Shown here: in pieces, positions 1 through 8,461 of the stretch
How the letters are laid out: each line of letters starts with the position of its first letter
Position numbering within the stretch: position 1 is the first letter of the stretch
NCBI GenBank assembly: GCA_045599645.1
Contig: JAZRWI010000014.1
Span: 11,444-75,443 of the forward strand
DNA length: 64,000 nucleotides
DNA from: RUG334 sp045599645
GTDB taxonomy: Bacteria; Muiribacteriota; Ozemobacteria; Ozemobacterales; Ozemobacteraceae
Direction of reading: 5' to 3'
The notes under the pieces: generated by a model
Database searches by the model: none
What the model was told of the DNA's origin: nothing
The model's input: the letters and a program-made list of their open reading frames with translations, nothing else
Program-made: the position numbers and the translations under genes

Positions 1-1
1 C

Positions 2-520
2 GCTGAAGCTGCCTACGAAACCGGTGAAGAATACATTCGCAGTGTAAGCGGCTATGACGATGATGAAATGGCTGCTTATAAGGCTTTTATTGATAGGGTT
101 CATGCAGATACTGATTATTTACCTGTAGATGATAAAGAAAAGGCTTATGACCGTTATCTGGCAAGCGCTTGTATTTATCATTCTCTTCTGCGCCACTGCG
201 GCACTGTTGAAGAAGTTTATACCTGCAACGGCAGAGTATGGGCACAGGTAGGTAAGGATCTGAGAAAGGTTACAAAGATTGTTGGAACAGGTGGATATCT
301 GGCGGCCATGGGGCGTAATGGTGAACAGGTTGTGATTCCCAATAAGCCAGTGCAAATGACCGAAAAGATGCCATTGCTTCCACAGAAATTTGAGTATTAT
401 TCAGATAGCAGTTATATATGGCCATTGCTTGGTAATTTGGCAGAAAAATACCCGGTTCAGTGTGCAAATACTGCTGTTAATGTATTATTAAAAATGGATG
501 AAACTAATGGTAAGGAGTGA
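2..520 (+). CDS. glmL: Glutamate mutase reactivating factor GlmL/MutL, C-terminal part
   Basis: The reading frame is open from base 2, so the gene begins before the window and only about its last 172 codons are present. GlmL-type proteins are actin/Hsp70-fold ATPases that reactivate coenzyme B12-dependent glutamate mutase by exchanging damaged cobalamin. The visible part matches the family tail (a GGYLAA segment, then a closing segment around YPVQCANTAVNVLL). The downstream neighbours glmE and methylaspartate ammonia-lyase support the call. The ATP-binding N-terminus and the small subunit glmS would lie upstream of the window. The stop overlaps the ribosome-binding region of glmE. The family assignment is firm because of context; the fragment alone would be weak. 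Confidence 0.85.
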   Translation, partial: AEAAYETGEEYIRSVSGYDDDEMAAYKAFIDRVHADTDYLPVDDKEKAYDRYLASACIYHSLLRHCGTVEEVYTCNGRVWAQVGKDLRKVTKIVGTGGYLAAMGRNGEQVVIPNKPVQMTEKMPLLPQKFEYYSDSSYIWPLLGNLAEKYPVQCANTAVNVLLKMDETNGKE

Positions 521-526
521 TTGCCA

Positions 527-1972
527 GTGAGTTCTTATAAAATTAGCGATGAAAAATTTGATGAAATTCGTAAAGAAATTCTCGCAACATGGCCAACAGG
601 CAAAGACATTGATTTTGAAGAAGCTGTAGCTTATCAGAAAGCTATTCCTGAATCAAAGAACTTTGCTGTAGCTATGCGCAAAGCCTCTGAAGAAGGCAGA
701 ACCCTCTGCCAGCCAAGAGCAGGCGTAGCTTTGATTCAAGATCATATCAAGCTTTTACAGTTTCTTGAAACAGAAGGCCAGGCTGATTTGCTTCCAACAA
801 CTATTGATGCCTATACAAGACTCAATCGCTATCAGGAAGCTGCAAACGGTATTCAGCGTTCCTTAGAAGCTAGAACCTCACTGCTTAACGGCTTCCCAGC
901 AGTAAACCACGGTCTTTATGGCTGTCGTCAGGTTACTGAAGCTGTTAAATCACCAATTCAGGTAAGGCACGGAACTCCGGATGCCAGACTTCTTGCTGAA
1001 ATTACTCTGGCAGGCGGTTTTACAAGCTTTGAAGGTGGCGGAATTTCCTATAATATTCCTTATGCCAAGAAGGTTCCTCTGACAAAGTCTATTGAAGACT
1101 GGAAATATGTTGACCGTCTTGTTGGTCGCTATGAAGAACGCGGCATTCACATCAACCGTGAACCCTTCGGACCATTGACCGGAACACTTGTTCCACCATG
1201 TGTAAGCCATGTCTGCGCAATTGTTGAAGGTATTCTTGCTTTGCGCCAGGGCGTTCGTTCTATCACACTCGGCTACGGTCAGGGTGGTAACATGATTCAG
1301 GACGTTGCAGCCTTGATTTCTTTGAGAAATCTTGCTCACGAATACTTCAAACGCGAAGGCCTGAATGATTATGAACTTACAACCGTATTCCATCAGTGGA
1401 TGGGCGGTTTCCCATCTGATGAAGCAAAGGCCTTTGCTGTTATTAGCTGGGGCGCTGCGGTAGCTGTTCTTGCTGGTGCTGACAAGGTTATTGTTAAATC
1501 ACCACACGAAGCTATGGGTATTCCGACCAAGGAAGCAAACGGTATGGGTATTCGCTGCACTAAGCAGGCTGTTAGCATGCTTCGCGACCAGAAGCTTCCA
1601 ATCAGTGCTGAACACCAGACTGAAATTGAACAGATTGAAAAGGAAGTTCGCTGCATCATGGATGCTCTTTACAAGCTTGGCGATGGCGACATCGAAAAGG
1701 GTGTAATTGCAGGCTTTGAAGCAGGCGTGATAGACGTTCCATTTGCTCCTTCTATTTACAACCATGGTAAGATTTTACCAATGCGTGATAACAACGGCTT
1801 TATCCGCATTTTCAATAAGGGCAATATGGCTTTGAACGACGAAATTATGGATTACCACCGCGCTAAACTGGAAGAACGCGGTAAGGCAGAAGGCCGTAAG
1901 GTTTGCTTCCAGATGGTAACAGACGACATTTATGCAATCAGCAAAGGTGCACTTGTAGGGAGACCAAGATGA
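527..1972 (+). CDS. glmE: Methylaspartate (glutamate) mutase epsilon subunit
   Basis: Large catalytic subunit of adenosylcobalamin-dependent glutamate mutase, which interconverts L-glutamate and threo-3-methylaspartate, the first step of the methylaspartate fermentation route. The TIM-barrel family signatures are seen throughout (GFTSFEGGGISYNIPY, EPFGPLTGTLVPP, HQWMGGFP), and the length of 481-483 residues matches the family. Two starts are possible: TTG at 521 and GTG at 527. The AAGGAG at 512-517 is nine bases from the GTG but only three from the TTG, so the GTG is preferred. The stop overlaps the next ATG (ATGA at 1969), which indicates translational coupling to the ammonia-lyase. Confidence 0.95.
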   Translation: MSSYKISDEKFDEIRKEILATWPTGKDIDFEEAVAYQKAIPESKNFAVAMRKASEEGRTLCQPRAGVALIQDHIKLLQFLETEGQADLLPTTIDAYTRLNRYQEAANGIQRSLEARTSLLNGFPAVNHGLYGCRQVTEAVKSPIQVRHGTPDARLLAEITLAGGFTSFEGGGISYNIPYAKKVPLTKSIEDWKYVDRLVGRYEERGIHINREPFGPLTGTLVPPCVSHVCAIVEGILALRQGVRSITLGYGQGGNMIQDVAALISLRNLAHEYFKREGLNDYELTTVFHQWMGGFPSDEAKAFAVISWGAAVAVLAGADKVIVKSPHEAMGIPTKEANGMGIRCTKQAVSMLRDQKLPISAEHQTEIEQIEKEVRCIMDALYKLGDGDIEKGVIAGFEAGVIDVPFAPSIYNHGKILPMRDNNGFIRIFNKGNMALNDEIMDYHRAKLEERGKAEGRKVCFQMVTDDIYAISKGALVGRPR

Positions 1973-3219
1973 AAATTAAACAAGTAACATTCGCAAAAGG
2001 TAATTCAGCTTTTTATTTTGACGACCAGCGCGCAATCAAGGCTGGTGCCAAGCACGACGGTTTTGACTATGTCGGTAAACCGGTAACTCAGAAGTTTACA
2101 CGCATCAGACAGGCCGGTCAGAGCATTGCTATCATCCTCATGCTTGAAGATGGTCAGATTGCTAGTGGTGACTGTGCTGCAGTTCAGTATTCTGGTGCTG
2201 GTGGACGTGACCCGTTGTTCCTGGCTTCTGAATTTATTCCGTTCCTTGAAAAGCACATTAAACCATTGCTTGAAGGTATGGAACTTGGTTCCTTCAGAGA
2301 CATGGCCAAGAAATTCTGTGACCTCAAGATTGAAGGTAAGCCACTGCATTCAGCTATTAAGTATGGTTTGACCATGGCTCTTCTTGACGCCAAAGCTAAG
2401 TCAATGTTCCTCATGCCTGCAGAAGTAATCTGCAAGGAATACAACCTGCCAATCATTGCTAAGCGCGTTCCGATATTTGGTCAGAGTGGCGATGACAGAT
2501 ATGCTAACGTCGATAAGATGATTCTTAAGGGCGTTGAAGTTCTTCCACACGCTCTTATTAACAATGTTGAAGAAAAGCTCGGCCTTCAGGGCGAAAAGCT
2601 CAGAGAATACATCCATTGGCTTGTTAGCCGCATCAGGGCTCTACGCATGGATGAAAGCTACAAACCAGACCTTCACATTGACGTATATGGCACTATCGGT
2701 CAGCTTTACAAGAACGATATGGACAAGGTTGCTGATTATGTTGCTTCTCTTGAAAAAGACGCTGGCGAATTCCAGCTCTACATTGAAGGTCCTGTTGACG
2801 TAGAAGCCAAGCTTCCTCAGATTGAAGCTCTCAAGAAAATACATGATAAGCTCAAAGCTATGGGTTCCAGCGTAAAGATTGTTGCTGACGAATGGTGTAA
2901 TACCTACGAAGATATCAAGGAATTTACTGATGCCAAGTCTTGCGACATGGTTCAGATTAAGACACCGGACCTTGGTGGTATTCAGAACATCGTTGAAAGC
3001 GTTCTTTACTGCAAAGCTCACGGTATGGAAGCATATCAGGGCGGCACCTGCAACGAAACTGACCAGACTGCAAGAATGTGTGTTCATCTGGCTGTTGCTG
3101 CTCAGGCTGAAAGAACTCTTGCTAAGCCGGGCATGGGCTTTGACGAAGGCTTCACAATCGTTAATAACGAAATGGAAAGAATTATTGCTGTATTGAAGAT
3201 GAAATACGGAGTTAAGTAA
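1969..3219 (+). CDS. mal: Methylaspartate ammonia-lyase
   Basis: Converts threo-3-methylaspartate to mesaconate plus ammonia, the second step of glutamate fermentation. This is an enolase-superfamily enzyme of 416 residues, close to the roughly 413 of the clostridial enzyme. The segment QIKTPDLGG carries the lysine expected as catalytic base, HALINNVEEK the expected histidine, and LHIDVYG, YIEGPVD and VADEWCN the three magnesium-ligand carboxylates; this mapping rests on knowledge of the family. The frame can be read 22 codons further upstream, but that part lies inside glmE. The ATG at 1969 overlaps the glmE stop, has GGGAGA just upstream and matches the family N-terminus. Confidence 0.95.
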   Translation: MKIKQVTFAKGNSAFYFDDQRAIKAGAKHDGFDYVGKPVTQKFTRIRQAGQSIAIILMLEDGQIASGDCAAVQYSGAGGRDPLFLASEFIPFLEKHIKPLLEGMELGSFRDMAKKFCDLKIEGKPLHSAIKYGLTMALLDAKAKSMFLMPAEVICKEYNLPIIAKRVPIFGQSGDDRYANVDKMILKGVEVLPHALINNVEEKLGLQGEKLREYIHWLVSRIRALRMDESYKPDLHIDVYGTIGQLYKNDMDKVADYVASLEKDAGEFQLYIEGPVDVEAKLPQIEALKKIHDKLKAMGSSVKIVADEWCNTYEDIKEFTDAKSCDMVQIKTPDLGGIQNIVESVLYCKAHGMEAYQGGTCNETDQTARMCVHLAVAAQAERTLAKPGMGFDEGFTIVNNEMERIIAVLKMKYGVK

Positions 3220-3221
3220 TT

Positions 3222-4598
3222 ATGGCAAAGAAAGAATTTAAAGTTTTATCACCAACCGCTATCCTTGGTTATGGTTTTCCAGAAGCTTCTTTTATGAAGG
3301 GTATGGAAAAGAAACCCGATTTGATCGCTGTTGACGCTGGTTCAACCGACCCGGGGCCATATTATCTTGGCGCTGGTAAGCCTTTCACAAACCGCGAAGC
3401 TGTTAAGCGCGATTTGACCTACATGATTGTTCATGGCGTAAATAACAAGATTCCAGTAGTTGTTGGTACTGCTGGTGGTTCTGGTGCTGATGTTCACCTT
3501 GAATGGTGCCGCACTATCATTGAAGAAATTGCTGCTGAAAACAAGCTTTCCTTCAAGATGGGCATTATTCCTGCTGACGTAAGCAAGGAAGAATGCAAAA
3601 AGGCTCTCAAGGAAGGCCGCATCCAGCCATTGGCTTATGTTCCACAGCTTACAGAAGAAGCTATTGATGAAACCACATACCTTGTTGCTCAGATGGGCGT
3701 TGAACCAATTATTGATGCTCTCAAGGATAAATGTGATGTAGTTCTTGCCGGTCGCTGCTATGACCCGGCCAACTTTGCTGCATTGCCAATTATGCTTGGC
3801 TACGACAAGGGACTTGCTCTTCATATGGGTAAGATTCTTGAATGCGCTGCAATCGCTGCTACTCCAGGTTCTGGCTCAGACTGCGCAATGGGCACTCTCA
3901 CTGAAGACAGCTTCATTCTCGAAGCTCTTTCCCCAGATAGAAAGTTCACCTGCGAATCAGCCGCTGCTCATACTCTCTATGAAAAGACCGACCCATATCA
4001 TCTGCCAGGCCCGGGCGGAGAACTCGACCTCACTGGCTGCTCATTCAAGGATTTAGGCGAAGGCCGCGTAGAAGTTAAGGGAAGCAAGGACGTTCCAACT
4101 CCACGTTATTACGTTAAGCTGGAAGGCGCTCGCTGCATTGGCTATAGAACTGTCAGCATCGCTGGCACCCGCGACCCGATTATGATTGCTGGTATCGACA
4201 AGATTATCGATCAGGTTAAGGAACGTGTAAACACCATTACCAAAGACCCGCACAGAAGTGATAACCTGTATTTCCATGTATATGGCAAGAACGGCGTTAT
4301 GGGCCCATTGGAAACCAATAAGAATGTTACCTCTCACGAACTTTGCATCGTAATCGAAGCACTCTGCAAGACTCAGGCTGAAGCTGATTCTCTCTGCAGT
4401 ATAGCTCGTTCTACAATGCTTCACTATGGTTATGAAGGCCGTATCTCTACTGCGGGTAACCTGGCTTTCCCGTTCTCTCCATCTGATATTACCGTTGGTA
4501 AGGTATTCGAATTCTCTGTTTACCATCTGATGGATATCGAAGGCAAGAAGCTTTTCCCGTTCCATATTGAATCCTATAAGAACGGTGCTAAGTGCTAA
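3222..4598 (+). CDS. AtuA-like DUF1446 family protein of the glm operon
   Basis: This 458-residue protein begins three bases after the ammonia-lyase stop. It resembles the AtuA/DUF1446 family, named from acyclic terpene utilisation, with Gly-rich segments such as GTAGGSGADVHL, DVVLAGRCYDPA and a conserved PGPGGELDLTG stretch. Proteins of this family together with DUF4387 recur beside methylaspartate-pathway genes, so a step after mesaconate (hydration, CoA activation or carrier handling) is a reasonable inference; the reaction is not established. No transmembrane segment or signal peptide is visible, so it is probably cytoplasmic. It is clearly part of the same operon by spacing. Confidence 0.8.
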   Translation: MAKKEFKVLSPTAILGYGFPEASFMKGMEKKPDLIAVDAGSTDPGPYYLGAGKPFTNREAVKRDLTYMIVHGVNNKIPVVVGTAGGSGADVHLEWCRTIIEEIAAENKLSFKMGIIPADVSKEECKKALKEGRIQPLAYVPQLTEEAIDETTYLVAQMGVEPIIDALKDKCDVVLAGRCYDPANFAALPIMLGYDKGLALHMGKILECAAIAATPGSGSDCAMGTLTEDSFILEALSPDRKFTCESAAAHTLYEKTDPYHLPGPGGELDLTGCSFKDLGEGRVEVKGSKDVPTPRYYVKLEGARCIGYRTVSIAGTRDPIMIAGIDKIIDQVKERVNTITKDPHRSDNLYFHVYGKNGVMGPLETNKNVTSHELCIVIEALCKTQAEADSLCSIARSTMLHYGYEGRISTAGNLAFPFSPSDITVGKVFEFSVYHLMDIEGKKLFPFHIESYKNGAKC

Positions 4599-4611
4599 GG
4601 GGGAAATGAAA

Positions 4612-4923
4612 ATGAAAAGAAACATACTTGAAGCTGCAAAAGTCATTCGTTCCAAGAACTCAGGCCCATTTGAACTGACCTTCGATATTATGTTCAAAAG
4701 CAAGGAATATTTCGAAGAATTCAAGAACAAGCAGATTATCAATAAGGCTCAGTTTGCTAAGCTTTATGGTATTCCTGAAGATGATGTTGAAACCATCGTC
4801 TGGTTCTCTCCGGCTAATGCAGTGAAGGTTACAATCAAGCGCCCATGGGCTTCTGGCGCACCAGGTGAAACTGACATCTACGGTGCCCAGCAGCACGCAC
4901 CAATCTTCTCAATCGAATTCTAA
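4612..4923 (+). CDS. DUF4387 family protein
   Basis: Small protein of about 103 residues and last gene of the glm operon. The N-terminus (ILEAAKVIRSKNSGPFELT) and the C-terminal part around RPWASGAPGETDIYGAQQ match the DUF4387 family, which often follows an AtuA-like gene or is fused to one. The start at 4612 is chosen because the G-run at 4599-4603 sits eight bases upstream; an in-frame ATG at 4606 lies too close to that site. Function is unknown. Its constant pairing with the preceding gene suggests that the two form one enzyme or complex. Confidence 0.8.
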   Translation: MKRNILEAAKVIRSKNSGPFELTFDIMFKSKEYFEEFKNKQIINKAQFAKLYGIPEDDVETIVWFSPANAVKVTIKRPWASGAPGETDIYGAQQHAPIFSIEF

Positions 4924-4947
4924 TTAATATCAGGATAGGTTCAAAAA

Positions 4948-4994
4948 ATATAACATACCCCGAGTATATGAAATATACCCGGGGTATGTTATAT
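4948..4994. terminator. Long hairpin ending the glm operon
   Basis: A 22-bp inverted repeat with one mismatch (arms 4948-4969 and 4973-4994) and a three-base loop. The upstream arm is preceded by six A and the downstream arm runs into an AT-rich tail, so it could terminate transcription from either side. It separates the glm operon from the acyltransferase gene. The stem is longer than a typical intrinsic terminator. Confidence 0.7.
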
Positions 4995-5022
4995 TTAATC
5001 TCATCTAAGGGATTATAACAAA

Positions 5023-6072
5023 ATGGAAAAGGTTCAACAGAGACTAGATTATTTAGATATCGCTAAGGCAATAGGTATTTTTTTTGTAATTGTTGGTCAT
5101 GTGGCTGGTAATTTGGATACACCATTATATCGAGTGGTGCTGTATTATTTTCATATGCCTTTATTCTTTATGATTACTGGGTTATTGGTAAGTCGTAAAG
5201 AGGTAGAATTTAATAAGGAGTATATTAAGAATTTCATATATAAAAATTTATATGCTTTAATGCTGCCATTTCTATTGTGGGGACTTATATATTCGACTTT
5301 TAACTATACAAATCTACTAAAAATATTATATGGTTCGTGGGAAAGTCTTACTAGTGCTAATACTTTGACGTCTTTGTGGTATTTGCCAGCTTTGTTTTGT
5401 GCGAGAATAGAAATGGAATTTTTTTTACAATTTACAAAAAAAATTCCTCTTCCTCTCTGGTTGCTTGATATTTTGTGTGCCATAGCTGTTTTTGCTGTTG
5501 CTGTTAATTTACCCAAATTTGAATTTGGATATTTGTGGTGTTTCGATATTTCGCTGTTGGGTTTTGCTTTTATGCTTATTGGTAATGCCTTAAAACAGAT
5601 TGTTCATTTTTTGAATACAAAGAGCATTGCTTATAGCTTTATGATACTTGCTGCAAGTTTGGTTGCATTTTATTCTGGAACATTTGCTAGAACTTCTGAA
5701 GTAGAATTGGTGCTTCTTTGTAGTAAACAGTTAGGAAATTTGAATTATTTATTTTTAAATGCCATTAGTGGAAGCTTTGCTGTTATTGCTTTTTCTCTAA
5801 TTATTTCAAGAATGTTCATACATCATAAAGAAAATAGAGTTTATAAAAGAATTCTTTGGATAGGCAGTAACACTATTGCGATATTCCTGCTGCATAAGCC
5901 TTTTCTGCAACAGGTTGTTTTGTGGGATTTTAAGGCTATTGGTCTTACCGGACCGGAGTCGTTGATTGCTGTTTATGCTTCAATATTTGCGCTGTTGGTT
6001 TGTTGTGTTATTATTAAACCAATAGACAGTTGCATACCCCAGTTATTTGGTCATCGCCCTAAAAACATTTAA
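5023..6072 (+). CDS. Acyltransferase 3 family integral membrane protein
   Basis: A 349-residue multi-pass protein of the acyltransferase 3 (OafA/NodX/fucose 4-O-acetylase) family. The N-terminus has the typical LDYLDIAKAIGIFFVIVGHV, with the family's conserved histidine near the end of the first membrane segment. About ten hydrophobic helices follow. Such enzymes O-acetylate surface sugars using acyl-CoA from the cytoplasm; the substrate here is unknown. By eye its sequence is more AT-rich than the flanking glm genes, and it stands alone behind a strong hairpin, so recent acquisition is possible. No other surface-polysaccharide genes lie nearby. Confidence 0.85.
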   Translation: MEKVQQRLDYLDIAKAIGIFFVIVGHVAGNLDTPLYRVVLYYFHMPLFFMITGLLVSRKEVEFNKEYIKNFIYKNLYALMLPFLLWGLIYSTFNYTNLLKILYGSWESLTSANTLTSLWYLPALFCARIEMEFFLQFTKKIPLPLWLLDILCAIAVFAVAVNLPKFEFGYLWCFDISLLGFAFMLIGNALKQIVHFLNTKSIAYSFMILAASLVAFYSGTFARTSEVELVLLCSKQLGNLNYLFLNAISGSFAVIAFSLIISRMFIHHKENRVYKRILWIGSNTIAIFLLHKPFLQQVVLWDFKAIGLTGPESLIAVYASIFALLVCCVIIKPIDSCIPQLFGHRPKNI

Positions 6073-6112
6073 AATATTGATGGCTTAAAATTTTGTAATA
6101 AAGGAAATTACT

Positions 6113-7072
6113 ATGGCTGAATTACGTAGCCCATTTATGAATTCTACTACACATCACTTTGAGCCTTTGCTGCTTGCTTCTTATTATGCACCCAGAGGAA
6201 GGCCAAGAATGTATCAGCTTGGAACAATGGTTGCGCAGCGTTATCTTAACCCCAATGACCTTGTAATCGGAATCATAGGCGGTGAAGGGGCAGGGAAGTC
6301 AACACTGATTAAAGGCTTGTTCCCAGGCTTGGAACTGACCAATGATGATGAAGGTGTAAATATAAAAACCGCTCCAATTTACGATTTCCAACCAGACAAT
6401 TTTTTTGCTCCGCATACTTTCCACTTGGATATTCGATACGAACTGGCTTTTCATCAGCCTTTTGAAATTGTTGATGCTGTGAATCTTGCTGTTGAGAATG
6501 GCCGTCGCGTCGTAATGGAGCACTTTGACCTTATTTATGAACATCTTGGCTACAATGCCCAGATTATATTTGCCATAGGTGAAGAGCTTGTTATTGCCAG
6601 ACCAACAGTTTTCGGTCCGTTCCCTTCTGAAATAAAGGCTCATTGCGACAAGACAGCTCCATTCAGAAGAATGGCTCACTCTGCAGAAGACATAGCAAGC
6701 TACATTCTTTTAACTGACTATAACTACAAACGCGAAGTTTTACATTCTGACGTTAAGCACGGGTTTGTTATTAAATTTCCTGAAATTCCTAATATCAGTA
6801 TTGCAGAGCTCGAAGCTAAGATTAAGAAGGTTATTGCTGATGACCTGCCAATCGGTGTTGCTGGTGGTAACTACATTTATATCGGTGATTGGAAAATTTT
6901 TTGCAATGGCCCGAGAACTCACATGAAGCGCACTGGCGAAATTGATAATCTTCGTTTATGGCCAGAATACGTCTATGATCCGATTTGGAAGGAATACATG
7001 CTTATTGGCATGGTTGGTCCAGACCGCGAGCATCTTGGCATTAAGGGTATTCACTATTTCTCTGATGACTGA
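6113..7072 (+). CDS. P-loop protein with an AlaRS/ThrRS-type second additional domain
   Basis: A 319-residue protein with a Walker A motif (GGEGAGKSTL, about residues 55-64) in its N-terminal half. The C-terminal part contains CNGPRTHMKRTGEID, which resembles the Cys/His zinc-binding signature of the second additional domain (SAD) of alanyl- and threonyl-tRNA synthetases. An HSDVKHG segment lies further upstream and could supply other metal ligands. Proteins of this type are annotated as 'alanine-tRNA synthetase second additional domain' proteins in anaerobes, to my recollection often near glutamate-fermentation genes. No synthetase catalytic core is present. Function is unknown: a nucleotide-dependent kinase-like or editing-like activity is possible. 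Confidence applies to the domain reading, not to a reaction. Confidence 0.65.
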   Translation: MAELRSPFMNSTTHHFEPLLLASYYAPRGRPRMYQLGTMVAQRYLNPNDLVIGIIGGEGAGKSTLIKGLFPGLELTNDDEGVNIKTAPIYDFQPDNFFAPHTFHLDIRYELAFHQPFEIVDAVNLAVENGRRVVMEHFDLIYEHLGYNAQIIFAIGEELVIARPTVFGPFPSEIKAHCDKTAPFRRMAHSAEDIASYILLTDYNYKREVLHSDVKHGFVIKFPEIPNISIAELEAKIKKVIADDLPIGVAGGNYIYIGDWKIFCNGPRTHMKRTGEIDNLRLWPEYVYDPIWKEYMLIGMVGPDREHLGIKGIHYFSDD

Positions 7073-7262
7073 TAATTAGCTATTGGCTATTTGCCCTTAG
7101 CTTTTGGCCGAGAAATAACAGCCGCTGACAGCCGTCAGCTACCGGCTCACAGCCGAGAAAGTAGCAGTTATCTGCTATCCAATCTCGGCCAATGGCTACA
7201 GGCTAGTAGCTAATAGCGTATAAGATCACACTTCTAACCACCACATCTATAAGATAATAGAA
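7073..7262. repeat. Intergenic heptamer-type repeat block with conserved tail
   Basis: The gap between the SAD-domain gene and the convergent aldo-keto reductase is filled by degenerate seven-base units of the type AGCYNNY (for example AGCCGTC, AGCTACC, GGCTCAC, AGCCGAG around 7132-7160). It ends in a tail at 7220-7258 (ATAAGATCACACTTCTAACC followed by CACCACATCTATAA). The same tail recurs at 8895-8933 and, partly, at 10661-10677. No gene is seen here. Confidence 0.75.
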
Positions 7263-7270
7263 ATTATGAA

Positions 7271-8461
7271 TTATCTGTCGTATTGCTTGTCGAGCTTCGC
7301 TGCGGCGGCAGCACGGGTTTTGCATAAATCAGACCATTTGGGCATTTTTTCATATAGCAGTGCAAAGTCTTTCATTAAGGCAGGAACATCAATGCTCTGA
7401 GGGCATGTTCTAGAGCATTTACCACAACCAATACATGCCAGGGGTAATTCTTTTTCGGTGAAGGAATCCAAAGACATGCTGGCGCCTATATCCATGTTGA
7501 ATTTTGCATTATTATAAAGCTTAATCAACAGGGGTATGTTTAGGTTTTGTGGGCAACCTTCAACACAATAACCACAGCCGGTGCAAGGAACAGAATTCTT
7601 CAGGTTTTCTGCGATTCCTGAAAGCAGTTCTTTTTCTGATTCAGATAATGGTTTGTCTTCGGAAAAGGTTTTTATGTTATCCTGAACTTGTTGCATATTT
7701 GACATACCGCTTAGAATCATAGTTACACCAGGTATGTCTTTAACCCATCTGAAAGCCCAGCTTGCAGATGATTCTGAAGGCCTTGATTCTCTCAGCTTAT
7801 TAGTGTTTTCTTCGCTCAGATTAGCTAATTTGCCGCCTCTGACAGGTTCCATAACCCATATTGGGATGTTGTGCTTATTCAATAGCTTAACCTTTTCGTT
7901 AGCGTCCTGTAAGGTCCAGTCGAGATAATTAAGCTGAATCTGGCAGAATTCCATTATCGAACCATAGCGACTTAGAAATTCTTGTAAAGTATCTAATCTG
8001 GCATGTGTTGAAAAGCCCAGATGCTTGATTCGGCCTGCCTTTTTCTGTTCTAATAAATAATCAATAATTCCCCATTTTTCAGAATAATAGGTTTTAACAG
8101 AGTTTTCATAAACATTGTGGAGAAGATAAAAATCGAAATAATCTGTTTTGCACTTTTTAAGCTGTATTTCAAAGGTTTTTTGAACATTATACTCTGTAGC
8201 TAACTGATGACCTGGGAATTTGTCTGCAAGATAAAAGCTTTCTCTCGGATACTGAGAAAGTATTTCCCCAGCTACTATTTCGCTATAGCCACCGTGATAT
8301 GGGGCAGCCGTGTCGAAATAATTAACACCGTTTTTTATTGCGTAATCAATCATTTGCCTTGTCAATTCAATGTTGATGCTGCCTTTTTCATCAACTGGCA
8401 GTCGCATTAATCCAAAACCAAGATTTGATAGTTTTTTACCTTTAAAATTGTTGTATTCCAT
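7271..8461 (-). CDS. Aldo-keto reductase with C-terminal 2[4Fe-4S] ferredoxin domain
   Basis: A 396-residue oxidoreductase. The N-terminal TIM-barrel part shows aldo-keto reductase features: YFDTAAPYHGG (Asp and Tyr of the catalytic tetrad), ADKFPG (Lys) and YLLHNV (His). The last 110 residues contain two ferredoxin-type cysteine clusters (CTGCGYCVEGCP and CIGCGKCSRTCP). This architecture is common in anaerobes, where it probably couples NAD(P)H or substrate oxidation to low-potential electron carriers; the substrate is unknown. The ATG is preceded by AGGGGT about eight bases upstream. Repeat islands flank it on both sides and it appears monocistronic. Confidence 0.9.
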   Translation of the reverse strand: MEYNNFKGKKLSNLGFGLMRLPVDEKGSINIELTRQMIDYAIKNGVNYFDTAAPYHGGYSEIVAGEILSQYPRESFYLADKFPGHQLATEYNVQKTFEIQLKKCKTDYFDFYLLHNVYENSVKTYYSEKWGIIDYLLEQKKAGRIKHLGFSTHARLDTLQEFLSRYGSIMEFCQIQLNYLDWTLQDANEKVKLLNKHNIPIWVMEPVRGGKLANLSEENTNKLRESRPSESSASWAFRWVKDIPGVTMILSGMSNMQQVQDNIKTFSEDKPLSESEKELLSGIAENLKNSVPCTGCGYCVEGCPQNLNIPLLIKLYNNAKFNMDIGASMSLDSFTEKELPLACIGCGKCSRTCPQSIDVPALMKDFALLYEKMPKWSDLCKTRAAAAAKLDKQYDR

